Below the pieces are notes generated by a model, which was not told where the DNA came from, searched no databases, and saw only the letters and a program-made list of their open reading frames with translations. From assembly GCF_001591105.1 (NCBI RefSeq), contig NZ_BCUD01000013.1, positions 41,559-105,558 of the forward strand: a DNA stretch of 64,000 nucleotides, given 5' to 3'. Shown here in pieces: positions 8,557 to 18,445 of this stretch. Source of the DNA: Vibrio nereis NBRC 15637 (GTDB lineage: Bacteria > Pseudomonadota > Gammaproteobacteria > Enterobacterales > Vibrionaceae). The position numbers and the translations under genes are program-made. Within the stretch, counting starts at the first letter, position 1. Every line of letters begins with the position of its first letter.

Positions 8557-10272
8557 ATGTCACTTTTAGAAGTTAAAAACCTTCGTATTGAGTACCCGTC
8601 CCGCCATGGTGTACACGCCGCCGTAAAATCTCTTTCGTTTAATATTGAGCGAGGGGAAATAGTAGGCGTTGTTGGTGAGTCTGGTGCGGGTAAATCAACG
8701 GTGGGTAACGCCGTTATTGATTTGCTGAGCCCTCCAGGCCAGATCGCAAGCGGCGATGTTTACCTGGATGGTGAAAAAATTTCCGGTTTATCGCCAGAAC
8801 AAATGCGTAAAGTTCGTGGTTCAAAAATTGGGTTTATTTTCCAAGACCCGATGACTTCGCTTAATCCACTCTTTACGGTTGAGCAGCAGCTTAAAGAGAC
8901 GATTCATGCCAATATGAACGTTTCAGACGAAGAAGCTTACCAACGCTCGTTGGCTTTGATGCAGCAAGTGGGCATTCCACAACCGGAAAACCGTCTTAAA
9001 CAGTACCCTCACCAGTTTTCAGGTGGTATGCGTCAGCGAGTGGTGATTGCGATTGCTTTGGCTGGTGAGCCAGATCTGATCATTGCTGATGAACCGACGA
9101 CCGCGCTCGACGTGTCTATCCAAGACCAAATCCTGCAACTGATTCGTGATTTGTGTATTGAAAATAACGTGGGTTGCATGTTGGTGACCCACGATATGGG
9201 GGTCGTTTCTAACGTTACCGATCGCGTGGCCGTGATGTATCGTGGTGACTTGGTAGAGTTTGGACCAACGAAGCAAGTGTTGGGAACGCCCGAGCACCCA
9301 TATACGCACAGTTTGATTTCAGCGGTGCCACGTTCCGACGTTAAACTCGACCGTTTCCCATTGGTGAGCTATATCGAAGAAGCCCACGAGATGGAACTGC
9401 TCGATGTGAAAAATCACTGGCTGGGTCAAAGCCAAGATCAGCGTAAATACACCGGTCCGCTATTGAATGTGGAAAATGTAAACCTACGCTTTGTTACGAA
9501 AGACTCGTTATTTGAAAGCCGCCGTGAGTACGTACAGGCATCAAATAATGTCAGCTTTGAGGTCTTTGAAGGCGAAACCTTCGGCTTGGTGGGCGAATCC
9601 GGCTCGGGTAAATCTACCATTGCACGTGTGATTGCCGGTCTTTACCAACCTAACTCAGGCAAAGTGACTTTTGAAGGTATTGACCTGACTTCACTCAAAT
9701 CTGAAAAAGAACGCCGTCCAATTCGTCGCCAGATGCAGATGGTGTTTCAAAACCCATATTCATCCATGAACCCACGGATGAAAATTGCGGATATCATTGC
9801 CGAGCCAATCCGTTTCCACAAGTTGACCAACAGCGAAGCCGAAACCAGACAGATCGTCAATGATCTACTTGATCACGTTGGTTTGGGTCGAATGGCTGGG
9901 GTGAAGTATCCACATGAATTTTCTGGTGGTCAGCGCCAGCGTATTTCTATTGCGCGCGCTCTGGCGACTCGTCCTCGCTTACTGATTTGTGACGAACCAA
10001 CCTCGGCACTCGATGTCTCCGTCCAAGCACAGATCTTGAATCTATTGAAAGACTTACAAGATGAGCTGAATTTGACCATGCTGTTCATCAGTCACGATTT
10101 GCCGGTTATCCGCCAAATGTGTGACCGAGTGGGTGTCATGCAGATGGGCACCTTGCTGGAAGTCGCGCCGACGGAGCAATTGTTTAACTCGCCTCAGCAC
10201 GAGTACAGCAAACAACTGATTTCACTAATGCCAGAATTTACCGGCTTACGAGAAGACGTAAAGACGGCTTAG
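8557..10272 (+). CDS. Fused double ATP-binding protein of a peptide-type ABC importer
   Basis: This 571-aa cytoplasmic protein carries two complete nucleotide-binding domains, equivalent to DppD and DppF joined head to tail (like YejF). First domain: Walker A GESGAGKST, signature FSGGMRQR, Walker B LIIADEPTTALD. Second domain (after about residue 300): GESGSGKST, FSGGQRQR, LLICDEPTSALDV. The start is the ATG at 8557 (MSLLEVKNLRIEYPS), with GAGG 9 nt upstream; an in-frame ATG at 8497 would add 20 atypical residues. It is followed after 86 nt by the binding protein and then by two permeases, a full importer for di- or oligopeptides. The exact substrate cannot be told. Confidence 0.93.
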   Translation: MSLLEVKNLRIEYPSRHGVHAAVKSLSFNIERGEIVGVVGESGAGKSTVGNAVIDLLSPPGQIASGDVYLDGEKISGLSPEQMRKVRGSKIGFIFQDPMTSLNPLFTVEQQLKETIHANMNVSDEEAYQRSLALMQQVGIPQPENRLKQYPHQFSGGMRQRVVIAIALAGEPDLIIADEPTTALDVSIQDQILQLIRDLCIENNVGCMLVTHDMGVVSNVTDRVAVMYRGDLVEFGPTKQVLGTPEHPYTHSLISAVPRSDVKLDRFPLVSYIEEAHEMELLDVKNHWLGQSQDQRKYTGPLLNVENVNLRFVTKDSLFESRREYVQASNNVSFEVFEGETFGLVGESGSGKSTIARVIAGLYQPNSGKVTFEGIDLTSLKSEKERRPIRRQMQMVFQNPYSSMNPRMKIADIIAEPIRFHKLTNSEAETRQIVNDLLDHVGLGRMAGVKYPHEFSGGQRQRISIARALATRPRLLICDEPTSALDVSVQAQILNLLKDLQDELNLTMLFISHDLPVIRQMCDRVGVMQMGTLLEVAPTEQLFNSPQHEYSKQLISLMPEFTGLREDVKTA

Positions 10273-10358
10273 GTCATAGAATTTCCCAACGCTTGATTGG
10301 GCAAAAACCATAAGCAAATACAACAACTAGGGATAAATCCCGCATAAGGAGTTATGCA

Positions 10359-11909
10359 ATGAAAACCATGAAAAGCAAACTAGCAGTGGCTTTAATGGCA
10401 GCAGGCTTAAGCTTTAGTGCAGCTGCAGCAGATATCACCGTCGCTTACGATGCTGATCCAGTTTCTCTTGATCCGCATGAGCAGCTATCTGGCGGTACAC
10501 TGCAAATGTCTCACATGGTGTTTGATCCGCTGGTTCGCTATACACAAAAGTTAGATTTTGAAGCGCGTCTTGCTGAGAAGTGGGAACGTGTTAATGACAC
10601 CACTTTCCGTTTCCAACTGCGTAAAGGCGTGAAATTCCACTCAGGTAACGAGTTAACGGCGGATGATGTGGTTTGGACTTTTGAGCGTCTGCAAAACTCG
10701 CCAGACTTTAAAGCTATCTTCGAACCATACGAAAAGATGGTGAAAGTAGACGACTACACGGTTGAGCTAGTTTCAAAAGGCGCTTACCCGCTTGTTCTAC
10801 AAACCGCGACTTACATCTTCCCAATGGACAGCAAGTTCTACTCGGGCCAAACCGAAGACGGTAAAGATAAAGGCGAAGTGGTTAAGCACGGTAACTCATT
10901 TGCGTCGACTAATGTTTCTGGTACGGGTCCGTTTATCGTTACTCAACGAGAGCAAGGCGTGAAAGTGACGTTCGAGCGATTTGACGGCTACTGGGATAAT
11001 GACACAGGTAACGTTGATAAGCTTACACTGGTTCCTATCAAAGAAGACGCAACACGTGTTGCGGCACTGCTGTCTGGTGATGTCGACATGATTGCGCCAG
11101 TTGCGCCAAATGACCACCAGCGTGTGAAAAGCGCGAAAGGTGTGGACCTAGTGACGTTGCCTGGTACGCGTATCATCACCTTCCAAATGAACCAAAGCAG
11201 CAATGAAGCACTGAAAGACGTGCGCGTTCGTCAGGCGATTGTTCACGCGATCAACAACGAAGGCATTGTGAAGAAAATCATGAAAGGTTTCGCCACTACT
11301 GCAGGTCAGCAAGGTCCAGAAGGGTATGCTGGCTATGATGCGGAGCTTGTGCCTCGTTATGACCTGAAGAAAGCGAAACAGCTAATGAAAGAAGCTGGTT
11401 ATGAAAAAGGCTTCACGCTGACGATGATGGCGCCAAACAACCGTTACGTGAACGATGCGAAAATTGCTCAGGCTTCAGCGGCGATGCTATCTAAGATTGG
11501 CATCAAAGTTGATCTGAAGACCATGCCGAAAGCGCAATACTGGCCTGAATTCGATAAGTGTGCCGCAGACATGTTAATGATCGGCTGGCACTCAGATACA
11601 GAAGATTCAGCGAACTTCTCTGAATTCTTGACCATGACGCGTAACGAAGAGACAGGTAAAGGGCAGTACAACTGTGGTTACTACTCGAACCCTGAAGTCG
11701 ACAAGCTGGTTGAAGAGTCAAACGTAGAAACCGACCCTGCGAAGCGTGCGGCGATGCTACAAAACATTGAAGCAACCTTGTACAACGACGCGGCATTCGT
11801 ACCTCTACACTGGCAGAACCTAGCTTGGGGTGCAAAATCGAACGTTGATATCGCGCCAATCGTAAATGCGATGAACTACCCTTACTTTGGCGATCTAATG
11901 GTGAAATAA
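10359..11909 (+). CDS. Periplasmic peptide/solute-binding protein of the ABC importer (SBP_bac_5)
   Basis: This 516-aa secreted protein captures the substrate for the importer. The signal peptide ends SFSAAAA before DITVAYDADPVSLDPHEQ, the classic N-terminus of the DppA/OppA cluster. The start ATG is preceded by a strong AAGGAG. Conserved lobes seen include FHSGNELTADDVVWTFERL and the C-terminal VPLHWQNLAWGAK. It lies between the ATPase and permease genes and is probably made in excess, since a stable hairpin follows its stop codon. Confidence 0.95.
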   Translation: MKTMKSKLAVALMAAGLSFSAAAADITVAYDADPVSLDPHEQLSGGTLQMSHMVFDPLVRYTQKLDFEARLAEKWERVNDTTFRFQLRKGVKFHSGNELTADDVVWTFERLQNSPDFKAIFEPYEKMVKVDDYTVELVSKGAYPLVLQTATYIFPMDSKFYSGQTEDGKDKGEVVKHGNSFASTNVSGTGPFIVTQREQGVKVTFERFDGYWDNDTGNVDKLTLVPIKEDATRVAALLSGDVDMIAPVAPNDHQRVKSAKGVDLVTLPGTRIITFQMNQSSNEALKDVRVRQAIVHAINNEGIVKKIMKGFATTAGQQGPEGYAGYDAELVPRYDLKKAKQLMKEAGYEKGFTLTMMAPNNRYVNDAKIAQASAAMLSKIGIKVDLKTMPKAQYWPEFDKCAADMLMIGWHSDTEDSANFSEFLTMTRNEETGKGQYNCGYYSNPEVDKLVEESNVETDPAKRAAMLQNIEATLYNDAAFVPLHWQNLAWGAKSNVDIAPIVNAMNYPYFGDLMVK

Positions 11910-11932
11910 TCCATCGTCAGTAAGGAATAAAT

Positions 11933-11954
11933 GGCATCCGACCTGTCGGATGCC
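11933..11954. other. Intercistronic stem-loop after the binding-protein gene
   Basis: A 10-bp perfect stem ggcatccgac/gtcggatgcc with a 2-nt loop lies 23 nt after the stop. There is no T-run behind it, so it is more likely an mRNA-stabilising or processing hairpin that keeps binding-protein mRNA abundant than a full terminator. Confidence 0.65.
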
Positions 11955-12081
11955 AGCTGGAATCTTTGGTACTTAACTTTGTTTCAGTCGGGTTAAGTGC
12001 CACTTTTAAGGCTGAAAAAAAACAGCCACAGTTCTTTTTCGCTTGTAGGCTGAAAAACTATGGAAAGTTAAGGGGCAAGGA

Positions 12082-13059
12082 ATGTTTTCGTTTCTGGTCA
12101 AGCGCCTGTTTCAGGCACTGATAGTGATGTTTGTGATCAGTTTGGTGGCGTTTGCCATTCAGGATAATCTGGGTGACCCATTGCGTGAGTTAGTCGGTCA
12201 GTCGGTATCCGAAGCAGAGCGTCAAGCTTTGCGTGACGAATTAGGCCTCAATGATCCCTTCATCACAAAATACACTCGCTTTGTAGGCGCCGCTCTACAG
12301 GGTGACTTGGGTACATCTTACTTCTTCAAACGCCCGGCGGTTGAAGTGATTTTAGATAAATTGGTTGCGACACTGGAGCTGGTGTTTGGGGCGACCGTTA
12401 TCATTGTCGTTTTATCCATTCCACTTGGCGTTTACTCCGCCATACATCCCAAAAGCTTCTTCACCAAAGTCGTTATGGCTTTCAGTAGCGTCGGTATCTC
12501 TATTCCGGTGTTCTTAACCGCGATTATGCTGATGTATGTATTCTCGATTGAATTGGGGTGGCTGCCTTCCTATGGACGGGGAGAAACCGCCAATGTACTC
12601 GGCTGGGAATCAGGCTTTTTCACGCTTGATGGCTTAGCACACTTAGTTTTGCCATGTATTTCTTTGGCATCCATTATGTTGCCGCTCTTCATCCGCTTGG
12701 TGCGCTCTGAAATGCTGGAAGTATTGAGCTCGGAGTACATTAAGTTTGCTAAAGCTAAAGGCTTGGCACTCAACAAGATTTACTACCAACACGCGTTAAA
12801 AAATACCATGCTGCCAGTGCTGACGGTCGGTGGCGTGCAGATCGGTACTATGGTGGCGTACACCATCCTCACTGAAACGGTTTTCCAGTGGCCGGGTACC
12901 GGATTCCTTTTCCTTGAAGCGATCAACCGAGTCGATACACCGTTGATCACCGCTTACGTTATTTTTGTTGGATTGATTTTCGTGGTCACCAATACCATCG
13001 TTGACCTTCTGTACGGTCTGATTAACCCAACCGTTAACCTAACTGGAAAGGGAGCATAA
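12082..13059 (+). CDS. ABC peptide importer permease 1 (DppB/OppB-like)
   Basis: This 325-aa inner-membrane subunit begins MFSFLVKRLFQALIVMFVISLVAF, the typical DppB N-terminus. It keeps the BPD_transp_1 EAA loop (EYIKFAKAKGLALNKIYYQHALKNTMLPVLT) that docks on the ATPase. It has about six membrane segments. An AAGGGG box precedes the ATG. The second permease starts 2 nt after its stop codon. Confidence 0.95.
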   Translation: MFSFLVKRLFQALIVMFVISLVAFAIQDNLGDPLRELVGQSVSEAERQALRDELGLNDPFITKYTRFVGAALQGDLGTSYFFKRPAVEVILDKLVATLELVFGATVIIVVLSIPLGVYSAIHPKSFFTKVVMAFSSVGISIPVFLTAIMLMYVFSIELGWLPSYGRGETANVLGWESGFFTLDGLAHLVLPCISLASIMLPLFIRLVRSEMLEVLSSEYIKFAKAKGLALNKIYYQHALKNTMLPVLTVGGVQIGTMVAYTILTETVFQWPGTGFLFLEAINRVDTPLITAYVIFVGLIFVVTNTIVDLLYGLINPTVNLTGKGA

Positions 13060-13061
13060 CC

Positions 13062-14000
13062 ATGAGCCAATTAGCAGCAGCTCCTTCTCGTTGGGAGCGT
13101 TTCAAACAATCGGACTTTTTGTACCACTTCAAACGCGACAAAGTGGCGATGACCAGTTTCACCGTCTTTATGCTTTTCCTCGTGACGGCATTAGCGGCTC
13201 CTTTGTTGTCACCGACGGATCCATATGATTTGGCGTCTATCGATATTATGGACTCCGAACTGCCGCCATCTTGGATGGAAGGGGGCGAAGAGCGTTTTGT
13301 TTTAGGGACCGATGAGCAGGGGCGAGACATTCTTTCGACCATTCTTTATGGCTCGCGTTTATCCCTGACGATCGGCTTTTTAGCGGTTGGTCTGCAGTTG
13401 ATTTTGGGCATCGTTATTGGTCTATCGGCGGGATACTTTGGTGGTCGTGTTGATAGCTTCCTGATGCGTTTTGCCGATGTTCAGCTGTCGTTCTCGACCA
13501 TGATGGTGGCGATCATCGTTTCTGCCATTTTCAAGGCCAGCTTCGGTAGCGACTTTTACAGTCAATACGCGGTTGTGATGCTGGTGGTGATCATTGGTGT
13601 CGCAGAGTGGCCGCAATACGCGCGTACCATTCGTGCTTCAGTATTGGCCGAGAAGAAGAAAGAGTACGTCGAAGCGGCGCGTGTGATGGGCTTTAAATCG
13701 CCTCGTATCATGTTCCGCCATATTCTGCCGAACTGTTTGTCACCCATCTTGGTGATCTCCACGGTACAGGTGGCAAATGCCATCATGTCTGAAGCGGCAC
13801 TCTCTTTCCTAGGTTTAGGCCTACCGGTAGACCAGCCATCTTTAGGCGCGCTGATCAGTATTGGTTTTAACTACATCTTCTCGGGCGCCTGGTGGATTAC
13901 CGCCTTCCCGGGTATCGTTCTTGTGACACTGGTGCTTGTCATCAACCTGTTGGGTGACTGGTTACGTGATGTGTTTAACCCAAAAATTTATAAAGGGTGA
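13062..14000 (+). CDS. ABC peptide importer permease 2 (DppC/OppC-like)
   Basis: This 312-aa inner-membrane partner of permease 1 has an N-terminal OppC_N segment (SDFLYHFKRDKVAMTSFTVFM), the GTDEQGRDILSTILYGSRLSL signature, and the EAA loop (EYVEAARVMGFKSPRIMFRHILPNCLSPILV). It is the last gene of the operon and is closed by a terminator at 14041. Confidence 0.95.
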   Translation: MSQLAAAPSRWERFKQSDFLYHFKRDKVAMTSFTVFMLFLVTALAAPLLSPTDPYDLASIDIMDSELPPSWMEGGEERFVLGTDEQGRDILSTILYGSRLSLTIGFLAVGLQLILGIVIGLSAGYFGGRVDSFLMRFADVQLSFSTMMVAIIVSAIFKASFGSDFYSQYAVVMLVVIIGVAEWPQYARTIRASVLAEKKKEYVEAARVMGFKSPRIMFRHILPNCLSPILVISTVQVANAIMSEAALSFLGLGLPVDQPSLGALISIGFNYIFSGAWWITAFPGIVLVTLVLVINLLGDWLRDVFNPKIYKG

Positions 14001-14040
14001 TCTAAGCCTAAGATTTCACTTTAAAAACCTCACTAAACTA

Positions 14041-14071
14041 AGAGCCGTAAGCGATTACGGCTCTTTTTTTG
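14041..14071 (+). terminator. Terminator of the ABC importer operon
   Basis: A 10-bp stem agagccgtaa/ttacggctct with a gcga loop is followed by seven T, 40 nt after the last permease stop. Confidence 0.93.
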
Positions 14072-14155
14072 CATTTTGATCCAGAGGGCTTTGAGCCGCC
14101 ACATTGTCGCCATATCCCGGTGCTCGGACATAAAACAGAGGTTTGAAATAAGAGT

Positions 14156-15070
14156 ATGGAAACGAAGATAGCTGTGACACTAAAGCGACCTTTGGTGAAA
14201 CTACTAAGCATTTCGGCGTTATCTTTGCCGATGGTATCTGTGTCAGCGTACGCTGAAGAGTTTTTATGTGATGCAACCCAAGCGTCAACCCAGCAACTTC
14301 CTCAGCTCGATCAATCCTGCCCGATCGGTGATGGCTTATGGGGTAGGCAAAAACCGAAAGGCCAGCAGTCCCAGTTTTGGATTCAATGCGGTATTTATCC
14401 AGAGTCACTCCCCCTAAAGCGCGCTAAGCGCCTGTATCAGCACATTTCTACCGATGTATGGATGAAACCAGAAAAGAAGGAATATCGCTGTTTGATTGGC
14501 CCGTACTCAGATTATGCACAGGCAAGCCGCGAACTGTCTCAGGTGAGGAAAGAACAAGGTTACAAAGACGCCTTTATCCGAGAGGTGCGCAAATCCTCTT
14601 CAGCTAAACCAGTCGCAAAAGCCTCACAAAATAAACCCATTGCAAGCCCAGCTCCTAAACGAACTCAAACCGTGCTGCCCGCACCTACAGCAACAAAAAC
14701 ACAGCCAGTTCCCAAAAAAGTGACAGAGCAGAAAAAAACGGATGTGTCGATTCGTGTACAAACCATCCTAAATGGCAAAGAGTACAAAGTACCTTATGTG
14801 ATGTTTAGTGATGACTTGTTCTATATGGAGCATGAGTTGCCATGGAATCGTATGAGCTATGAAGGGGCGTATAAAACTTGTTATCGCTTAGGGATGCATT
14901 TGGCCACGGCCGCTGAATGGCGAGCGTTACTGGATTCTGAAGTGATGACAAAAGGGAAGTGGCCTATTCACCTACCGTATTGGGGCGCGGAAAAGTCGGG
15001 CTTGTTCTACAGTGGTAAGGTGAATCACCTTAAAGGTAGCTCGAAGTTAAATGTGTTGTGTGTGAAGTAG
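14156..15070 (+). CDS. Secreted SPOR-domain protein with C-terminal FGE/lectin-like segment
   Basis: This 304-aa exported protein of unknown role has a signal peptide (about residues 1-33, ending SVSAYA). A SPOR-like domain occupies roughly residues 78-145 (FWIQCGIYPESLPLKRAKRL ... YRCLIGPYSDYAQASRELSQV), which in this family binds glycan strands denuded of peptide side chains. A low-complexity Pro/Lys/Thr linker spans about 150-200. The C-terminal module (SYEGAYKTCYRLGMHLATAAEWRALLDS ... PYWGAEKSGLFY) resembles the sulfatase-modifying/DUF1566-type fold. The combination suggests septal or cell-wall localisation. The start ATG has only a weak AAGAG upstream. It is monocistronic. Confidence 0.75.
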   Translation: METKIAVTLKRPLVKLLSISALSLPMVSVSAYAEEFLCDATQASTQQLPQLDQSCPIGDGLWGRQKPKGQQSQFWIQCGIYPESLPLKRAKRLYQHISTDVWMKPEKKEYRCLIGPYSDYAQASRELSQVRKEQGYKDAFIREVRKSSSAKPVAKASQNKPIASPAPKRTQTVLPAPTATKTQPVPKKVTEQKKTDVSIRVQTILNGKEYKVPYVMFSDDLFYMEHELPWNRMSYEGAYKTCYRLGMHLATAAEWRALLDSEVMTKGKWPIHLPYWGAEKSGLFYSGKVNHLKGSSKLNVLCVK

Positions 15071-15104
15071 ATTAATCAGAACGCTGAAAGTGAGAAAATA
15101 AAAT

Positions 15105-15128
15105 AAGCCCCGCAATGCGGGGCTTTTT
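15105..15128. terminator. Bidirectional terminator between SPOR gene and lipoprotein gene
   Basis: The stem aagccccgc/gcggggctt with an aat loop and T-runs on both sides lies between two convergent genes. Confidence 0.92.
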
Positions 15129-15134
15129 ACAATG

Positions 15135-17330
15135 TTACTTCTTAAAGCTGAAGATCACTCGCTCACCTTCGTCAAGGCGGTTAGGTTTTGCTTCGATAGT
15201 GTAAAGGCCAGCAGGAATAGCTTCTTCTTGATTGAACGGAAGCATGTTCAAATAACAACCGTTGTCGACTTTGAACTCTCGGCTCACAAAGTGAGAGCCT
15301 GCTGCGTCGTTGGAGCCCATTACACGAATTGTGTAATCGTTTTTCAGCACATCACACGCATGGGCATCTTCTGCGTACAGAGATGCTGCGGTGTAGGTAT
15401 GAACCTGGCCATCCGTACCTTCATAATCAAATTGCTGAACGATGCCGCTCACATCAAATTCTTGGACCTTACCATCAATCACCGTGTGTGTAAGACCAAC
15501 CGCCCAAGGTGCATTATCCATTGAACGACCGATTGGTTGATAAATCTCTTTTTCAACTTCACGTTTGTCAGTGTAGTAACCGTAAACTTCAGTCACAGAT
15601 TCAAGCTCTTCACTCTCATCGTCAATGTAGTTGAACTTGACGAGGTAATGGTTTGACATGTCATCATCATAAATCGAGCTTTCAACCAGTTCGAAACTAA
15701 TGCCATCTTGAGCGAAGTTAGTTGATTTAATCAGACCATCTTCAATTGTGTAAGTGATATCTGAAGTGAAGTTGTTTAAGTCTTCGTCGACACAAGTTTG
15801 TTTGTTAGCGTCTGTTCGATTGCTCCAGTAAATCTTTTGTGATGCTGAATCAAAGTAAATCGAGTCACACCAAGCCTTAGCATAGTTTGTTCCGTTACTG
15901 CCCACTTCAACAAAGTGAAGGAATTTATTTTGTAGGTCGGCAACTGAAGCGACAGGCGGCTCTGGTACAACAGGTGTGCCTTCGATGATCTCTGGCAGTG
16001 TAAATATTACTAGAGGCTCATCTGCGTTAACGCTGTCTTTAGCATAAACATATAGATTCTCTGCGCCAGCGGGTGCTTTGAACGGCAGCGGACCATCAAA
16101 TGAAATGTTGCCGTTACCATCAACATGAACTTGGAAGCCTGTCTCTGCATCACCGTTTTTGCTTAGTGAGCTAAGTACTCGGTAAGTCAGAAGGTCTGAG
16201 TCTGCATCGTCAAATAGTGCTGAAATGTTTAATGTATCTAGAGGTTGTTCGCCTTCGACCCACTGCCAAGTATCAATCTCTGCTTGAAGTTCAGCTTTCA
16301 CTGTTTCGTTGATTACTGGCGCTGTGTTTGGCGCTTCAACCGTTACTGTGAAGGTTAGCGGGTAAGAGCGCGCTTTATGCTCATCAGTCGCAAACACCTG
16401 ATAGGTAAATACGCCTGCGGATTCTGGAGTGCCGCTGATTTCGCCAGTTGTCGAGTCAATGGATAAGCCGTTCAGTCCATTCGCTAGTTTCAGAGCTTTT
16501 AGCTCGTATGTCAGTGTGTCAGCGTCAATATCGGTAAATGATGCAGTGAATGGTGTACTAGCATCGCCTAGCACGATTGTGATTGGCTCGACCGTCTGAG
16601 AACTTGTTGGGCGATGGTTTTCCTCGACCACAACTGGGCTGTCATCTTTTGGTACAGTAATAACAGGTGCAAAATCGGTCATATCACCATTGTTTTCGAT
16701 AATATCGTTCGCTTCTTTCGCAACAAGATCTGCGACTTCAAGCTGCTTCTCAACATCGATATCAGCGTTATCCACCAGCGTTTCACCAATGATCTTTAGA
16801 GCTTTTGCATCATCGCTATCTGTTTCTAGATAGTTACCGAAAATCAACGCAGAATCGGCCTCTAGGCCAGAATCGGTGATCGACGCCACAACGTTCGCTT
16901 CTGCTTGCTCTTGAGTAAGAGAGCCATCGGCTTTGATCTGCTCGACTACCATGTGAGTCATCGGGCTGGCCACGCTGCCATCTTTGACGTTCATGGCAGA
17001 TAAAGCAAAGTTATGGCTTAGAATACCGCGCTCCATGTCGATTGTTTGGTTTGCTTTTGCTTCGACACAAATCGTTAGGCCTGCATAGTCTTCACTGATC
17101 CGAGCTTGACCTTCTTGGTTGGTTTTTACGCCAGTATCGAGCTCACAGCCATTTGACAGATCTTGGTCAGCATCTACCATGACGCTGGCGTTGTACAACA
17201 GACCATCGACAGCGGTAATGACTAAGCCTCCAGGAGTCGGTGGTGTACCACCCGATGAATCTCCCTCCGAGCCCCCACATCCAGTAAGGGCGATTGCTAC
17301 TGACGCTGCTAGTAAACTAAGCTTGTTCAT
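15135..17330 (-). CDS. Large Ig-like (He_PIG/cadherin-type) lipoprotein
   Basis: This 731-aa lipoprotein has lipobox LTGCG at about residues 15-19 followed by a Gly/Ser-rich tether. A carboxypeptidase-regulatory-like beginning (VDGLLYNASVMVDADQDLSNG) leads to a helical segment, then at least one He_PIG Ig-like module (SFTDIDADTLTYELKAL ... STTGEISGTPESAGVFTYQVFATD) and a second weaker one (ALFDDADSDLLTYRVLSSL). The C-terminal 270 residues carry spaced cysteines. The Ig-like/C-terminal part resembles the secreted protein at 18446-20029, so the two are likely paralogous. It is probably surface-exposed or periplasmic; ligand unknown. It converges on the SPOR gene. Confidence 0.8.
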   Translation of the reverse strand: MNKLSLLAASVAIALTGCGGSEGDSSGGTPPTPGGLVITAVDGLLYNASVMVDADQDLSNGCELDTGVKTNQEGQARISEDYAGLTICVEAKANQTIDMERGILSHNFALSAMNVKDGSVASPMTHMVVEQIKADGSLTQEQAEANVVASITDSGLEADSALIFGNYLETDSDDAKALKIIGETLVDNADIDVEKQLEVADLVAKEANDIIENNGDMTDFAPVITVPKDDSPVVVEENHRPTSSQTVEPITIVLGDASTPFTASFTDIDADTLTYELKALKLANGLNGLSIDSTTGEISGTPESAGVFTYQVFATDEHKARSYPLTFTVTVEAPNTAPVINETVKAELQAEIDTWQWVEGEQPLDTLNISALFDDADSDLLTYRVLSSLSKNGDAETGFQVHVDGNGNISFDGPLPFKAPAGAENLYVYAKDSVNADEPLVIFTLPEIIEGTPVVPEPPVASVADLQNKFLHFVEVGSNGTNYAKAWCDSIYFDSASQKIYWSNRTDANKQTCVDEDLNNFTSDITYTIEDGLIKSTNFAQDGISFELVESSIYDDDMSNHYLVKFNYIDDESEELESVTEVYGYYTDKREVEKEIYQPIGRSMDNAPWAVGLTHTVIDGKVQEFDVSGIVQQFDYEGTDGQVHTYTAASLYAEDAHACDVLKNDYTIRVMGSNDAAGSHFVSREFKVDNGCYLNMLPFNQEEAIPAGLYTIEAKPNRLDEGERVIFSFKK

Positions 17331-17568
17331 TTTTATTATGTCCTTGAATCGAATTGAAGTCTCACTACTCAGAGGGAGAATTAGCCTTTTACGCCGCTAT
17401 CGGCATATATAGATGGCGTTTTTATCAGTGAAAATGAGCAAATTCAAGGCACGAAAAACAGCAAGAAATCCGTAAAATTTATTTTGTTTTTTTTATCAAT
17501 TACGAGTTTGGAATTGATTTGCTCAACGTTATCATCTGCCGCACTGACGAATACAAAGGATGAGAATA

Positions 17569-18435
17569 ATGAAGAAATACGCGGGTTTAGCTTTGATGTG
17601 TTTGGCACCTACCGTAGTAGCGGGTGAAATGGATGATCGTTATGGCTATTCGTATTTTACCATGGGGATGGAGAACGTGAGCTATGAGGAGTCAGGTGCT
17701 GCTCATTCCTCGGTGAATTTGCTTAACCCAGTGATTAACACCGGGGGATTATATCGTGTCAACGATGATTTTGATTTCTCCATCGACGCTCTTGCAACCT
17801 TCTCTCCGGCAAACAGCGAAGAAAAGTGGCGTTGGAATGGGCAGGTTATTCAAGATAATGAAGCCGAATACCTTAAAACCGCGACCAATATTCTGCTTCA
17901 TTACAAATTAGAAAATAACTGGCGTTTAGTGGCTGGTCCATCATTAACCTATCAAACCTTTACTCGCTACGGAGTTAAAAACTATACCGAACAGGGTAAT
18001 AAGTTCTTCATGGGAACGTGGGAAGAAACCACGACCAGCATCTTTGCTGATTTAGGTGTGGTATATGATGACGGTACACTGTTCTCAGGTAACAAATGGC
18101 ACATCTCAGGCAAAGCTCTCGTTGGTCTGCCGTTATATAGCCAGACTTCCTCTACTCAATTTAGTGATACAAATTTCGATAGTCATAGTATCCGTACCAG
18201 TTTGGAAGGTACTGTGAGTTACGAAATTATGGAAGGTTTGCATTTGGGGTGGTTCGCGATGGTAGGGTTTGAGAAACGCCTAGAGTCGGATTCTCATGTT
18301 GTGAGTGCAACCTACTGTAACACCATGACGGATGGCCAATGCCAGGAGTATGTCACCGAGAATAAAAAAGCCACATTACCAGAAGCCGAAACGCTGACGT
18401 TTAGCACGGGCTTGCAAGCTCTGTGGCGTTTTTAA
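17569..18435 (+). CDS. Probable outer-membrane beta-barrel protein, function unknown
   Basis: This 288-aa protein has a signal peptide (MKKYAGLALMCLAPTVVAG) and alternating aromatic/polar strands throughout, ending in a C-terminal Phe (GLQALWRF), the outer-membrane barrel signature. An ATG at 17560 is in frame, but AAGGA sits 8 nt before the ATG at 17569, so the latter is preferred. A pair of cysteines (TYCNTMTDGQCQ) lies in a late loop. It stands alone between the divergent lipoprotein gene and the convergent PknT operon. I do not recognise the family. Confidence 0.7.
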   Translation: MKKYAGLALMCLAPTVVAGEMDDRYGYSYFTMGMENVSYEESGAAHSSVNLLNPVINTGGLYRVNDDFDFSIDALATFSPANSEEKWRWNGQVIQDNEAEYLKTATNILLHYKLENNWRLVAGPSLTYQTFTRYGVKNYTEQGNKFFMGTWEETTTSIFADLGVVYDDGTLFSGNKWHISGKALVGLPLYSQTSSTQFSDTNFDSHSIRTSLEGTVSYEIMEGLHLGWFAMVGFEKRLESDSHVVSATYCNTMTDGQCQEYVTENKKATLPEAETLTFSTGLQALWRF

Positions 18436-18445
18436 ACATAGAGAG

